Program-made: the position numbers and the translations under genes
Source: Globodera rostochiensis
Lineage: Eukaryota; Nematoda; Chromadorea; Rhabditida; Heteroderidae
Length of the DNA: 64,000 bases
NCBI GenBank assembly: GCA_018350325.1
Contig: JAEVLN010000026.1
Span: forward strand, 1-64,000
Direction: 5' to 3'
Shown here: one piece after another, positions 21,915 through 33,000 of the stretch
Layout of the letters: each line of letters begins with the position of its first letter
Numbering within the stretch: position 1 is the first letter of the stretch
Notes under the pieces: model-generated
What the model was told of the DNA's origin: nothing
The model's database searches: none
What the model saw: only the letters and a program-made list of their open reading frames with translations

Positions 21915-22211
21915 TTTCGGTAATATGCAGTTAAGATGGTGGGTGCCTCCCATTTTTCAAAAAAAAATAAAATTATCTAGTTTTAAATTTGATAAAAAAG
22001 TGTTTCTATGGGTATTCGAGGGCGTAGAGTCCGAATTAATCTCTATTTTGACCAATTTCGAGCCCTGGGCCCTAATTCGAATTTGAAAATTCAAAAAGAG
22101 AGATCAGATTCGGACTCTACGCTCTCGAATACCCCTAGAAAATCTTTTAATCCACTTTGAAAACTTTTTTTTTTCAAAAATGGGGGGGGCACCATCTTAA
22201 TATTACCCGAT
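21915..22211. mobile_element. Foldback element (~295 bp)
   Basis: Imperfect inverted repeat. The left end GGTAATATGCAGTTAAGATGG pairs with CCATCTTAATATTACCC at the right. Inside lie GGGTATTCGAGGGCGTAGAG and its complement, CTCTACGCTCTCGAATACCC. The same internal motif (TCTACGACCNGAAAAACC / TCTACGCCCCCGAATACC) occurs in the elements at 42773, 43341 and in VDAC intron 2. It probably falls in the promoter region between VDAC and TIM21. Confidence 0.7.
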
Positions 22212-22261
22212 TTTCAATCGACTTTCTCCTAAATCATGTTTTTTCAAAGCGTTCATATCAT

Positions 22262-24363
22262 ATGAACATTGGCACGTGCTTTCGTCTCAGGCCCAAGTTT
22301 GGTCTACAATGGTATACTTCATTGGCCATTCGTCATGCAAATTCCCTGCTAATGAGGCGGCACTTTTGTTGTTCATCGCTAAGCCTTGCGGCGGCGCATG
22401 ATGACACATTGAAGCATGCACATCATCAACAGAAGCAGCAGCAGGGCAATGTGAAAATGAAGACGGACGGCGGTGGCGGTGCGGTAGCGGGGCCGGAGAG
22501 GACCTACCTGGAGGAAATGCTAATTCAGAAGGAGGAAGAACCGAAAACGACCGGCCAAAAAGGTGTTTGTGTTCGTTCAATTGTTAATCACTTCTACAAG
22601 GGGTGGCCACGGCTAGATTGCATTTTGAAAAATCTAAAAATCGCCAAAATTTTAGAATTCTCGCGCAATTCTTAACATTTGGAAATCGGTTAATTCCGGA
22701 ATTTCCCGGGAAATTTTGGTAATTTAAAATGCCAGTAATTTTGAAATTCAATAACTTTTTAAGACGTAACCAGAAAAATTTGGGAGGAGGGGAAGTCGAT
22801 TCTTAGGGGTGTGTTTTTCCGTTTTTATTGCATTTTTGTTAAGCAATTTTTCCAAAAAATATTCGTTTTCAGGGGTGGGAACGGGGGTCGGCGGTGCCGA
22901 TAGGCGTCGCCGAGAAAATTTTGACTCGGTTGGTTAAGAGATTCACCCAGAATTTTAAAAAAGAAAATTAGCTTTTTTCATGTTTTTAGGAATGGGATGG
23001 GTCGGCGGTGCCGATAGGCGCCGCCGAGAAATTTTTTTTTGATTTTTTTGATGATAATTTGTTTAAAATATTGGTCAAAAAAAAATTGTAAAAGTGCAAA
23101 CCAAAAGGGTCCCCCTATGGTTTTTTTTTCTCAAATAGACAATTCATGAAAAAGTTATTTTTAACACTATGAAAAACCCTGATGTTTGGTACTTTTGAAC
23201 ATTAAACTTTTTTTAAGGCGAATTAAACTGCTTGATTTTTTTTAACGAATCTTCTCATTGAGAGTTTCGAATTGCATCTTTGTTTGTTTGGTTTAGTTGC
23301 GTTTAAAAAAGCTATTAACTTTCAAAATTGCTGGCATCCGCATTTTGTTTATAGTCAAACGAGCGGCGGAAACAACATTTTACATTTCGTTCGGCCTCCT
23401 CTCCTGCGCTGCGCTGGGCATCATGACCTTCCTCGTGTTCAGGGAGTTCTTCGCCTTTAGCAGCCCCCAGGGCGTTTATCGCAACTCGGCGAAACGGGTG
23501 AAGGCGGACGCGCAATGTCGCGAAATGTTCGGGAAACGCATTTTGACATTTGGCGAAGAGTCGGGCCGGGGACGGCGCCGGAATCTTCTCCATCGCAAAT
23601 ACGTCAAAGACGGGCAGGAGCGGTTGAGCATAATGTTTCATGTTAAGGTACCCTTTTAATTTTCATGCAAACTTATATATTAATACAAAAATTAGTTTTT
23701 TAATCAAAATCCAAAAGGCTCCCCCTCTATTTTTTGCAATTTAGTTTCGTCATCATTTTCAAAAATGTGCTCTTTTAAAACTAGCGCCCGAGCTTCATTA
23801 TTTCCAACCTGAGGGAGGGGGGGGGGGGAAGCCAAAAAAGCCGATTCTTAGGGGCCTTTTTTGGCTTTTGCATTCTCGGACCGTATCTAGCCTTGAATTT
23901 TGTTGTTGGTGGCGCTAACGGCTTTTCTTCTAATCCTAACGTTTTTTAAGAAATTTATGCAAATTTCGAAATCTTGCCGATTTTCGAATCAACAATACAA
24001 TTTATTTTTTTGAATTCTGCTTTACTTATAGAGGGCGGGAGGAGGGAGTCGGCGCGCCGTCGGGGAAAAGCCCTGGCAAAAAAATATGAAAAATCTTGCT
24101 ATTTTTTGTAAATTTTCGGATTTTTTGCCAAAAATTGCGGACCCAAAAATGTCCGGAAATCCAGAATCCGGTTACATTCCTGTCGCTTATTATAACTGGC
24201 TTTTTGAATATTTCAGGGCGATGTGCAGGTTGGGAAAGTGTATGCGGAGATTGTGAAAGGCGAAGACGGCGGCTGGGACTACCACTTCATACTGGCCGAG
24301 ACTGACGGATTTCCCAAAAGGACTGCGTTCCTCGTTGACAATAGAAAAACGACAACAAATTGA
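22262..24363 (+). CDS. TIM21, subunit of the mitochondrial TIM23 import complex
   Basis: Three exons, 22262-22562, 23355-23647 and 24217-24363, give 246 residues, the usual length. The N-terminus MNIGTCFRLRPKFGLQWYT is rich in Arg and free of acidic residues, fitting a mitochondrial presequence, and I chose this ATG for that reason. A His/Gln/Gly-rich linker leads to one transmembrane segment (about residues 107-129), then the Tim21 domain with SSPQGVYRNSAKRVKAD, FGEESGRGRRRNLLHRKY, VKDGQERLSIMFHVK, GDVQVGKVYAEIVKG and WDYHFILAE. Tim21 sits in the inner membrane, contacts the TOM complex and helps hand over preproteins and assemble respiratory complexes. Both large introns (about 800 and 570 bp) hold copies of the CGGCGGTGCCGATAGGCGCC repeat or related low-complexity sequence. 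The divergent neighbour is VDAC. Confidence 0.92.
22885..23035. repeat. Dispersed GTCGGCGGTGCCGATAGGCG stem-loop repeat (first two of ten)
   Basis: A near-palindrome of the form CGGCGGTGCCGATAGGCGCC occurs here twice (about 22890 and 22998). It recurs near 24885, 28645, 28765, 39308, 40078, 41338, 50898 and 51158, in either orientation. It is usually followed by TTGACTCAATTTGTTAAGAGATT or a variant. Several copies lie inside elements with CGTAGCCAGG ends, so it looks like the internal hairpin of a hAT-type MITE family. Confidence 0.75.
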
Positions 24364-25195
24364 TTGAAATGTTTGTATTTCCATGTTTATCGATCGGTTT
24401 CTGCCAAGAATACATCCAAAAACGGAGATGATTTGTCACAATAATAAGAGACGAGATTTATATTGACTAAAAAACGCGAAATATGACTACCCAAATATTG
24501 ACCAAAAACCACAAAAGTGCCAAAATATTGATTAAAAAATGGGCTAAAATAACCTTCAAAATTCGTCATTTTATTAATTTTTCTCTCAGAATAAAAATGT
24601 AGATTTTTCATTTGTTTTTGAAAATTAAAAAATATAAATTAAAAAATTTCACGGAAAATTTCGATCTTTGGGGCCAGGGACGTAGCCAGAAAAAATTTTC
24701 GGGGGGGGGGCAAGCCAAAAAAGTCGATTCTTAGGGGTGCATTTTCGATTTTTATTGCATTTTCTTAAGCAGTTTTCCCCCCAAAAGTTTTTTAGTTTTT
24801 TTAACATTTTTGTTTAATGCGTAAAAATCGGAATCGCCGATTTTTGAATTTTTAAAAATACGTTTTTTTGAAAACTCCTGGGGGTCGGCGGTGCCGATAG
24901 GCGCCGCCGAGAAAATTTTGAAGATTTTAACGATATTTGTTAAGGGATTTGCAACCTAAAATTAAAAATACGGTAATTTTTTGAACCTTTATAAGAACCG
25001 AGGGGCCGAAAATTTTTTTGAGCTTTTGATGGAATTTGTTAAGAAATTGGCCCAAAAATTTGACTAAAAAGTCGCTCTAATTCTAAAATTTTTCGAAATG
25101 AATGCTATTTTTGGGCTTCTCTCATGCAATCCGTCAGTGGACAAGCCGTCAGAAAATTTTTTATTAGGATTTAAATAATTTATTTGGAGGAAAAT
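24364..25195. other. Intergenic, diverged MITE remnants
   Basis: Begins just after the TIM21 stop. CAGGGACGTAGCCAG at about 24675 followed by a G-run, and the CGGCGGTGCC hairpin at 24885, indicate a damaged CGTAGCCAGG element without a clear right end. No gene is visible. Confidence 0.6.
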
Positions 25196-25857
25196 CGGTA
25201 CTTTCGCATTTTGCGACCCCCTCCCCAAATTTGCTGAAAACATCATATATAGGGTTTTCAAGGGTGCTGATCACGAATCTGACAATATTTTTAAGATCTG
25301 ACAACATCTAAGATGTTGAAAATTTTTTTATTATTTTTTACCATTAATTACACACAAGGTAGAGACTTAGAGGTTCGTTAGGCTTAGGCCTAAGCCACCC
25401 TTGTTTGAAGTTCGTTAGGCTTAGGCCTAAGCCACCCTGGCTTGGGGTTCGTAGGCTTAGGCCTAAGCCACCCTGTAGATGAACCCCTAAGCTCTGGACG
25501 GCTTAGGCCTAAGTTTAACGAACCCCAACCAGGGTGGCTTAGGCTTAAGCCTAACGAACTTTGACCAAAAAGATCACCCTATGGTTTTTCTAACTTTAAA
25601 CTGGTTCAAAGACCGGTTTTAAGGTCGAGTCAGCTAAAATTTTTGCTTGTTCCATCGTTTTCAGCACTTAAGAAAACCTATAAAACCGGTTTTGTGTAAT
25701 TAATGGTAAAAAAATAATAAAAAATCATAGATTTTCAAAATTTTAGATGTTGTCAGATCTTAAAAATATTGTCAGATTCGTAATCAGCACCCTTGAAAAC
25801 CCCATATATGATGTTTCCAGCAAATTTTGGGAGGGGGTCGCAAAATGCGAAAGTACC
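25196..25857. mobile_element. Foldback element carrying TTAGGC palindromes
   Basis: Arms of roughly 155 bp (from GGTACTTTCGCATTTTGCG at 25197 and CGCAAAATGCGAAAGTACC at the right) enclose about 340 bp. The loop (25375-25560) has four tandem pieces of the form GTTAGGCTTAGGCCTAAGCC separated by CACCCTGGCTTGGGGTTC and its complement. It thus holds telomere-like units meeting head to head. No transposase is present. Confidence 0.8.
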
Positions 25858-25880
25858 CGAATTCGTCAACAGAAAATGAA

Positions 25881-26421
25881 GGTAACACTACGTTTTGCCA
25901 ATTGTACATTTTGCCAACCCAGCAAAAATGGTACGTTTTGCCAACTCAGCAAAGTTAACAGGAAAAAAGTTAGCGACATAAAAATTAAAAGTCAAGCAAC
26001 TTATTCTAAAAATATAAAACTTTCTTAAACAAAAATTACATTTTGCCAACGGTACGTTTTGACAACTGTACATTTTGCTAACTTTGCGTTTTTTGGATTG
26101 TTTTAGTATGTTTTTGCATGTTTTTAGGCCAAAAGATGCAGAAAAAATTTTGAAATCGAAAAACCTTCGAATTCGGGTCCGGGGTTCGAAATCGAGTGAA
26201 ATTTAAGTTTTTGGCCTCTGAGGTCTCTATAATCTCCGTATAGCCTCCATGGGCTTCTACGATTGAGTTGGCAAAAAAACCATTTTTGCTGGGTTGGCAA
26301 AATGTAATATTTTTGCTGACAAATGAGTTGGCAAAACGTACCATTTCGCTGGGTTGGCAAAATGTACAGTTGGCAAAACGTACTGTTGGCAAAATGTTCG
26401 TTGGCAAAACGTACTGACACC
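25881..26421. mobile_element. MULE-like foldback element with 9-bp target duplication
   Basis: Flanked by the direct repeat GAAAATGAA (25872-25880 and 26422-26430). The ends read GGTAACACTACGTTTTGCC and GGCAAAACGTACTGACACC. Both arms are strings of TTTTGCCAAC or its complement GTTGGCAAAA at irregular short spacing. A 9-bp duplication is typical of Mutator-like elements. A shorter relative is at 37131-37455. No transposase is present. Confidence 0.8.
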
Positions 26422-26539
26422 GAAAATGAAAATTGATAATTTAAACCAGTTTTGACACGGTTGAATTTTTGAAAATTAAACAAAATTTTTTAAGTAACAC
26501 TAAAGCCGGATAGAATAACAGGGGAAAGCTTATAGTGAT

Positions 26540-26965
26540 GAAAAATTTTCTGAAGGATTGTCCTCTGACGGATTGTCCACTGACGGATTGCCGATACATT
26601 TGCGCCGGCAAAGTCTTTACAATTTTTTCGTCTGCTTTTTGTCAGGGTTAATTTTTTCGCACTTATGGGTTCACCAAGGCCACGCTGAGCTTTTTTATTT
26701 TTGTCCATTTTTATTTTTTTCTTTTATTTTTTAATTTTTGCAAAAATATTGATTTTCCATACAAATTATATGCCATTCCCTAGCGAACCCATAAGTGCGA
26801 AAAAATTAACCCTGCAAAAGGCAGAAAAAAATTGTAAAGACTTTGCCGGCGCAAATGTCTCCGGTGCAAATGTGTCGGCACAAATGAGCCGGCGCAAATG
26901 TAGCGGCGCAATTGTATCGGCGCAAATGTATCGGCCAAATGTGTCGGCGCAAAAGATTTCAGCTC
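26540..26965. mobile_element. Foldback element built from GCGCAAATGTATCGG motifs
   Basis: The left arm contains CCGATACATTTGCGCCGGC and AATTTTTTCGCACTTATGGG. The right arm has CCCATAAGTGCGAAAAAATT and a tandem series of TCGGCGCAAATG-type 12-mers (26860-26955). The repeat series is longer on the right. I could not read a target-site duplication. Confidence 0.65.
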
Positions 26966-27787
26966 AATTCGTTGACTCTGAATATTTTAAAATTATGGTT
27001 TTTGTAATGTTTTTTAATTATTAATTATTATACTTTTTATCAATATACACGCGCATAATTTATTAATATTTTATAAACATAGTTTAAGAAACTTTAAATA
27101 TAAATTAAAATATATTTAAATCTAAATATTATACTGAATTTTAGACTTTTACGTTGACTTTCAATCGGTTTCACTTCCACATACAGACCGATCGAGAATG
27201 TCGATCGGTCCGATTTCTAATGTAAATCGTTTTACCGCGAAATGTTTCGGGAAATGACCTAGGTAATCTAAATTTACGAGTTTAAAAATCAAAAACACAA
27301 ATATTTATAGTTTAAACTAAAATCTTAATTCGTAATAAAAAAATCAAATTCAGAAAATTGGCAAGGCATAAGTCTATGATGTAAAGGTTAAGTTTTAAAA
27401 TTTATCAACCTTTTTATAATGTTTGAATAGTAAAATACAATCAAAAAGACAGCTGGCGTTGTCAATAAAAAAATAAATTTATCTCCCTAACTTTTCACAC
27501 TTTTTAAAATATTCATAAAACTACATATGTATTTTAGCTACTTTCGAAAAAGGATTTTATTGGAAGGGTGTTACATCCATAACTCTGCAAAAAAAACAAA
27601 AATTAATCTTGTAAAAGCAAATAAATTTCACAAGTTTAAATAATTCAAATTTTTAAAAATACTATTTTTTTGAGAATTCAGTTTCAATTACCAAGTTTTT
27701 CCTACTTTTTGCCTGCGTTTACAAAAGTTGGTAAGTTCAGTGAAAATGGCCAAGTTTCTTAACAAATGTTGATAAAATCTTAAATGA
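26966..27787. other. AT-rich intergenic sequence
   Basis: Strongly AT-rich with no long frame, splice signals or repeats that I can support. It includes one CGATCGAGAATGTCGATCGG piece near 27189 that matches the CGAGATCTCG-type element fragments elsewhere. Confidence 0.5.
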
Positions 27788-27789
27788 TA

Positions 27790-28391
27790 CAGTGTGTAAC
27801 AAAAATATAGGGTCAAGCGTTTTTTTAGTGGTTTGAATACTCAGGCTGAACCGATCGAGCTGAAATTTTTACCACTGGTGACCTATACATAAATATTAAG
27901 ATCTACGCAGGAAAATTGGAAAGTGTTGAAGAAAATTTTTTTTTAGAATTTTTTCTAGTTTTTTTCCGAAAAACAGGGTTTAACAAAAATATAGGGTCAG
28001 ATTTTGTAGAGACTAGAACTTTTTTTATAGGCATTTGGCCACGTGCTAACCCACGTGCTAACAAGTTAAGAAAGCAAGAACAGGGTCAGATCGTTGCGTT
28101 CAACCGAGATGGACTCACCAAAAGAGAAATTGGACAAGGTTGAATCGTTTAAAGGATGTTACCTCAAATTTTCTCAAAATCCTGACTTCATAAATGTTGT
28201 AATCGAAGCCAACCCATTCTTTTAATGGATCCTGAGAACTATGGGAAGCGTAACAGTCCTGGTAAGCCAAAGAAACTGTGCGAGAGAACAAAGCGGCGGA
28301 TGTTCGCGGATTTGAGTTCAGCTCGATCGGTTCAGCCTGAGTATTCAAACCACTAAAAAAACGCTTGACCCTATATTTTTGTTACACACTG
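27790..28391. mobile_element. Tc1/mariner relic with 75-bp inverted ends and TA duplication
   Basis: Ends are CAGTGTGTAACAAAAATATA and its complement, 75 bp long with few mismatches (27790-27864, 28317-28391), bordered by TA on both sides. The inside still encodes the start of a Tc1-type DNA-binding domain, GQIVAFNRDGLTKREIGQ, and later fragments such as YGKRNSPGKPKKL, with the middle deleted and frames broken. Only about 450 bp remain between the ends, so the copy is non-autonomous. Confidence 0.92.
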
Positions 28392-28401
28392 TATTTCTAT
28401 T

Positions 28402-29193
28402 CAGGGTTGCCATTTTACCACGGAAACGTGGAAATTTCCACGTTTTGAGGTTTTTTCCACGGTTTTTCCACGTTTTTTAAAGTTGGCACGTTTTCCACGT
28501 TTTGGGGTTTTTTCCCACGTTTTTTCCACGGTTTTGCCTCAAATGGACTTTCTCTCAATTTATTGTATATATTTTAAAAATTTGTAAACATTTCGCCAAG
28601 ACCAATTTTCTTAACAAATTACATCAAAAAACTCAAAAATTTTCCCGGCGGCGCCTGTCGGCACCGCCGGGACCTCCCATTCTAATTCAAAAAATATTGC
28701 CGCATTTTTAGAATTTTGGTTGCAATTTCCTTAACAAATTAAGTCAAAAAATTCAAAATTTTCTCGGCGGCGCCTATCGGCACCGCCGACCCCACCCGCG
28801 CCACCAAAAGAAGCAGAATTCACAAAAAAAAGTTGCATTTTTGAAAATTCTTTCCTTAATAATATGCAATATACCTAAAGGGAAAACTCACCCCCCTAAA
28901 AATCAACTTTTTATGGGAACGCATCTTTTGAATGCACTTGTTTCCATAAAATTCAATTCCGATTTGACTTGCCCCCAAGCCCATAATTACTTCCTTTCTC
29001 AGCCAAATTTGCTCAAAATGGTGAAATGTGTTGATAAATATGTTAGTTACTGATTGTTCGAGCAATTTTATATTAAATTAAGGCTTAAAAAAATTTCCAC
29101 GTTTTTTCCACGTTTTTGAAAAAATTTTCCACGTTTTTTCCACGGTTTTGAACTCGTTTTCCACGTTTTTGGGTTTTGGACATGGCAACCCTG
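28402..29193. mobile_element. hAT-type non-autonomous element (792 bp)
   Basis: Flanked by the 8-bp direct repeat TTTCTATT (28394-28401, 29194-29201). Termini are CAGGGTTGCCAT and ATGGCAACCCTG (one base differs in spacing). Subterminal regions on both sides are rich in TTTTCCACGTTTT and CCACGGTTTT. Two CGGCGGCGCC-type hairpins lie inside. It inserted directly beside the Tc1 relic. No transposase. Confidence 0.9.
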
Positions 29194-30072
29194 TTTCTAT
29201 TATTAATTGAAAAAATAGCGAATCAAAATTTATATAACATTATTACTTGTGTTGTAAAGACTTTTTTTTGTAAAAATTCCTGGCGGCGCCGGCTGACCTC
29301 TCTCTCCCATTCCTAAAAAACTTCAAAAAAATTACCGTAATTTTAAAATTTTGGTTGCAACTCCCTTAACAAATTGAGTCAAAAATTCAAAATTTTTCTC
29401 GGAGATGCATCACCCCATAAATCGACCTCTTTTTTGAAGTGAGAAACTAGCAATTTATTTTGAAAAAAAAAATTTACTGAAATTTCTCGTAAATGTTAAT
29501 AAAAAGGGGGGGGGGGGGGGGGGATGTCTGCGTTTCGGAAAAAGTCGCGGCCCACCCGCGTCAAAGGTAACCTAGTTTCAACGTCGTCGGTGTGTACAAA
29601 TTGATTTCTTTTTATTGAATCCTCATAGTCCAATCATATGTTTAATTGACGATTCTTCGGCCTATGCTTTTTTTTGTGTTTGAACCCGTCGGCATTTTCT
29701 GCAAATATCCCTCAAGGGGCTATTTCAAAGCAATGGAGGGGCTCAAAGCCATCCACCGAAGTTGGTCGAGCAGCTGTTCCGGGGACCCCTCGCCCACAAC
29801 TTCAGCCGTAATTCCACCCTTCAACAGTCGTCAATGTACCCGCCGGGGTGGAGGCTTCCCACCGCCCCCCCCCCTGGTGCCCCCGAGGGGGGGGTCTCCT
29901 CTCCCGCCCTCCCCGGTGCCCCCGATGATGTCCGACAATAAACTGAGGAGCAGGAGAAGAAAGTGTGTCATCCTAAGCCGTACCTCACCCCAAAAATTCT
30001 GCTTTTCACTCTCTCTGTCCATTAAACGGAACATTTTTTGATTTTTATTTCCTTCCTCCCGCTTGCTGAACG
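29194..30072. other. Upstream region of the innexin gene
   Basis: Contains a G-run of 20 (29504-29523) and a GC-rich part (29700-29960) with Pro-rich frames on both strands. I see no family feature or consistent splice sites. It may hold promoter sequence for the innexin. Confidence 0.4.
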
Positions 30073-33000
30073 ATGCCGACTGGTTCTCGGGTGGGTGCTC
30101 ACTTCCTCTCGTCGGTCTTGCGCATGCTGGAGCCGCGCACGGACGACGATTTTGGTTAGGCTTAAATAAGAGAGAGTTCCACCAAAAAAGGACACCCTTT
30201 ATTAGTTGATCGGCTCCACTACCTGTACACGCCCATCCTGTTGCTGATGTTTGCACTGTTGGCATCCGCCAAAAATTACGCTGGCCATCCCATTGAATGT
30301 TTTGTGCCAGCTTATTTCACGCGCGCCATGGAGCAGTACAGCGAGTAGGGCGTAGGCTTAAACTGAAAAAGTTTAAAAAAAATTGTGCCCACAACAAAAA
30401 GGAATTACTGCTATGTGCAGAACACCTATTGGGTGCCATTTGATGAACACATTCCACACCGATTGGATGAGCGGGAAAAGTGAGTTGAAATGCGGGGATC
30501 CCCGCTCAAACCGTAGAACCGGCATACCGGGGACGGACAAACCGGGGAACTGGGATGGACAAACCGGGGATACCGGGGACGGAAAAACCGGGGACGGACA
30601 AACCGGGGAACGGGCATACCGGGGACGGATAAACCGTGGAACGGGGATACCGGGGGACGGACAAACCGGTGATCCCTGTTTTCGGAGATGATTAAACCGG
30701 GGAACGGGGATGAGAATGGCTGGGGATCCCCGGGTTTCCCCGTCTCCGCCCTCTCCCCCCGAGACTAATGCAAATGGTTCCATGACTTTTCGTCAATGGA
30801 CTCTTCGTCAACGACTTTTCATCATTGGACTCTTCATCAACGATTCGTCAACGACATTTCGTCAATAAGAAGGAATTTAAAAAAAAAATTTTTTAATTAA
30901 ATTTAAGCCAATATTTTTCGGTAATATGTAGTAGTTTACTTGTCCCACAAACAAAGGTTTTAAGAAGCTTTACGCAAAGAAGTATCGAAATCGCTGATCA
31001 CGAATATGACAACAGATTCATCACGTGACATCATCTGATTATGATTTCAACGTCTATGATTTGTTGAAAAGATTTAAAAATGCAACAAAAGCCTCAAAAT
31101 CATTCAAAAACATAAAATTACAACAAAAAGGCAAATAATGATTGAATCGTGCATTATGACCGTCTCTTTGAAGGCTAAAGATTTTTGAAAAAAATTAGAA
31201 ATTTCAAAAACCCTTTGAATTAGGGTCCGGAGTTCAATTGTTCGTTATGTAGGTCAGAATGGGCTTCTACGCCCCGAATACCTCTAGACTTGAAAAATTA
31301 TTGTTGGCTTAAATTTATTAAAATTTTTTGTTTTTTTAAATTCTTTCTTATTGACGAAATGTCGTTGACGAATAGTGCAATGACGAAAAGTCGTTGACGA
31401 AGAGTCCAATGACGAAAAGTCGTTGACGAAGCATGCATATTATTGCAAAAATTTCACCCTATCAGACGACAGATTGGCTATTATCAATGGGTGTCCTTTG
31501 TGCTAGCAATTTCTGCGCTAATGTTCCATTTGCCGGTGAGTGTGGTGATCCACAAAGTGCTGCGTCTGGAACCAGTAAGGCTGTTCGAAAGTCTCGGTTC
31601 TCGAGTCGATAAATTTTTCGGTTTTAGGTCGCTCTCAAGTCCCGGGATCATTTCTCGGTCTCGAGTCTCGGGATCATTTTTCGTTCTCGAGTCTCGGTTT
31701 CCCATTTCGAGAATCTCGAAAAAACCGTCTTGATCCCCGGGTCCACTTGGAAAGGTCATGTTTTGGGAATTTGCAGGCCCTTTGCTGGCGTATGCTGTCC
31801 AATCAGTCTGGCCTGCAAGTTTCCGTTGTGAGCGATTTCCTGACAGCCATTGTTAATTAGGGTGATTTTAATTAAGGTGCTTGGCGTGGCCTGTCAGGAA
31901 GAGAATGTGGACCCGGAGGTGCGCGACCGCACCATCGACGTGATCGCGGTACAAACTCTTGAACTTCCTTAAAAGCTCGGCTACATTTATTGAATCGTTA
32001 TACGTTTTATGCTAAAATTCCGATCATAGCGCCACATTGATGACGCACTTCGCTACCAACGCGATCTGATCGCACGATCACGCGGTGTGTTCTTGTTTGC
32101 ACTGATCAACGTGGGCAGAATATACGGTACTGTTTTCATTTTTGAATTCTTTACCCATCCATTCAATTTAAATTTACGTATCCTTTCCGTTTCAGGAGCA
32201 TATGTCACGTATGTGTAAACCGTATAATATTATGACGTTCACTAGAGTTGAGAGCTCCCACATTCGGGTTGGAAAAGTCGGTATCGGGGGGGGGGGAGTA
32301 GAGTCCGGACTTGAGGACTATCGAGATTTTTTGATCAAGATGTCGTAGAATCCCGATCGAAAAGTACCGAGATTCTCGATTGAAATCTCGATCGGTCCTC
32401 AAGTCCGGGCTCTAGTTTTGAGCGTAAAGTTTGGCGTGGAGTTGCCAAAATCGATTGGGAGCCTCCAACCTTTCGCACTTTAGATTGGTGTACAGCACAT
32501 GCAAATTGCTCCATTTGTTGAATGCGCTAGTCCAATTTTATTTTCTCAACAAGTAAAGTGTGCACCTCCGCGCAACAATCATCCCCCACACTTTTTCTGT
32601 CTTCAGGTTTCTCGAAACGTCCGACTATCCGCTGTTCGGTGGCCATGTGCTCTACGACCTGTTCAGGGTCGGTAAAAGGGGGAGGGCTTTTTTGCCCCAA
32701 CTTGGTCCACCACCAAAATTTGTGTTTTGCCTGAACCGTGGTGGTTGATGATTGATCCGTTGTCATTTAAGGACAGAGAATGGCAGGACTCGGGCCGTTT
32801 CCCCAGGGTGAGTTGTCTGCTTGGAAGGAACATAATTTCGATTGTGGGTAACTGGGCGCTCACGTTTTGACGCCAGCGGCGTTTAAAGTGCCATAACTCT
32901 TCATGGGGCCAACGAAAAACTAAATAGATTTGGTACCAATTAAAAAAACTCTATATGTTTAGAAGCTATTATCTAACAGAAAGTAAACGATCATATAAAC

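Noticed and set aside
25881..26421. CRISPR-like spaced repeats (GTTGGCAAAACGTAC series)
   Set aside because: Spacing is irregular, the words occur in both orientations as arms of an inverted repeat with a 9-bp target duplication, and the genome is eukaryotic.
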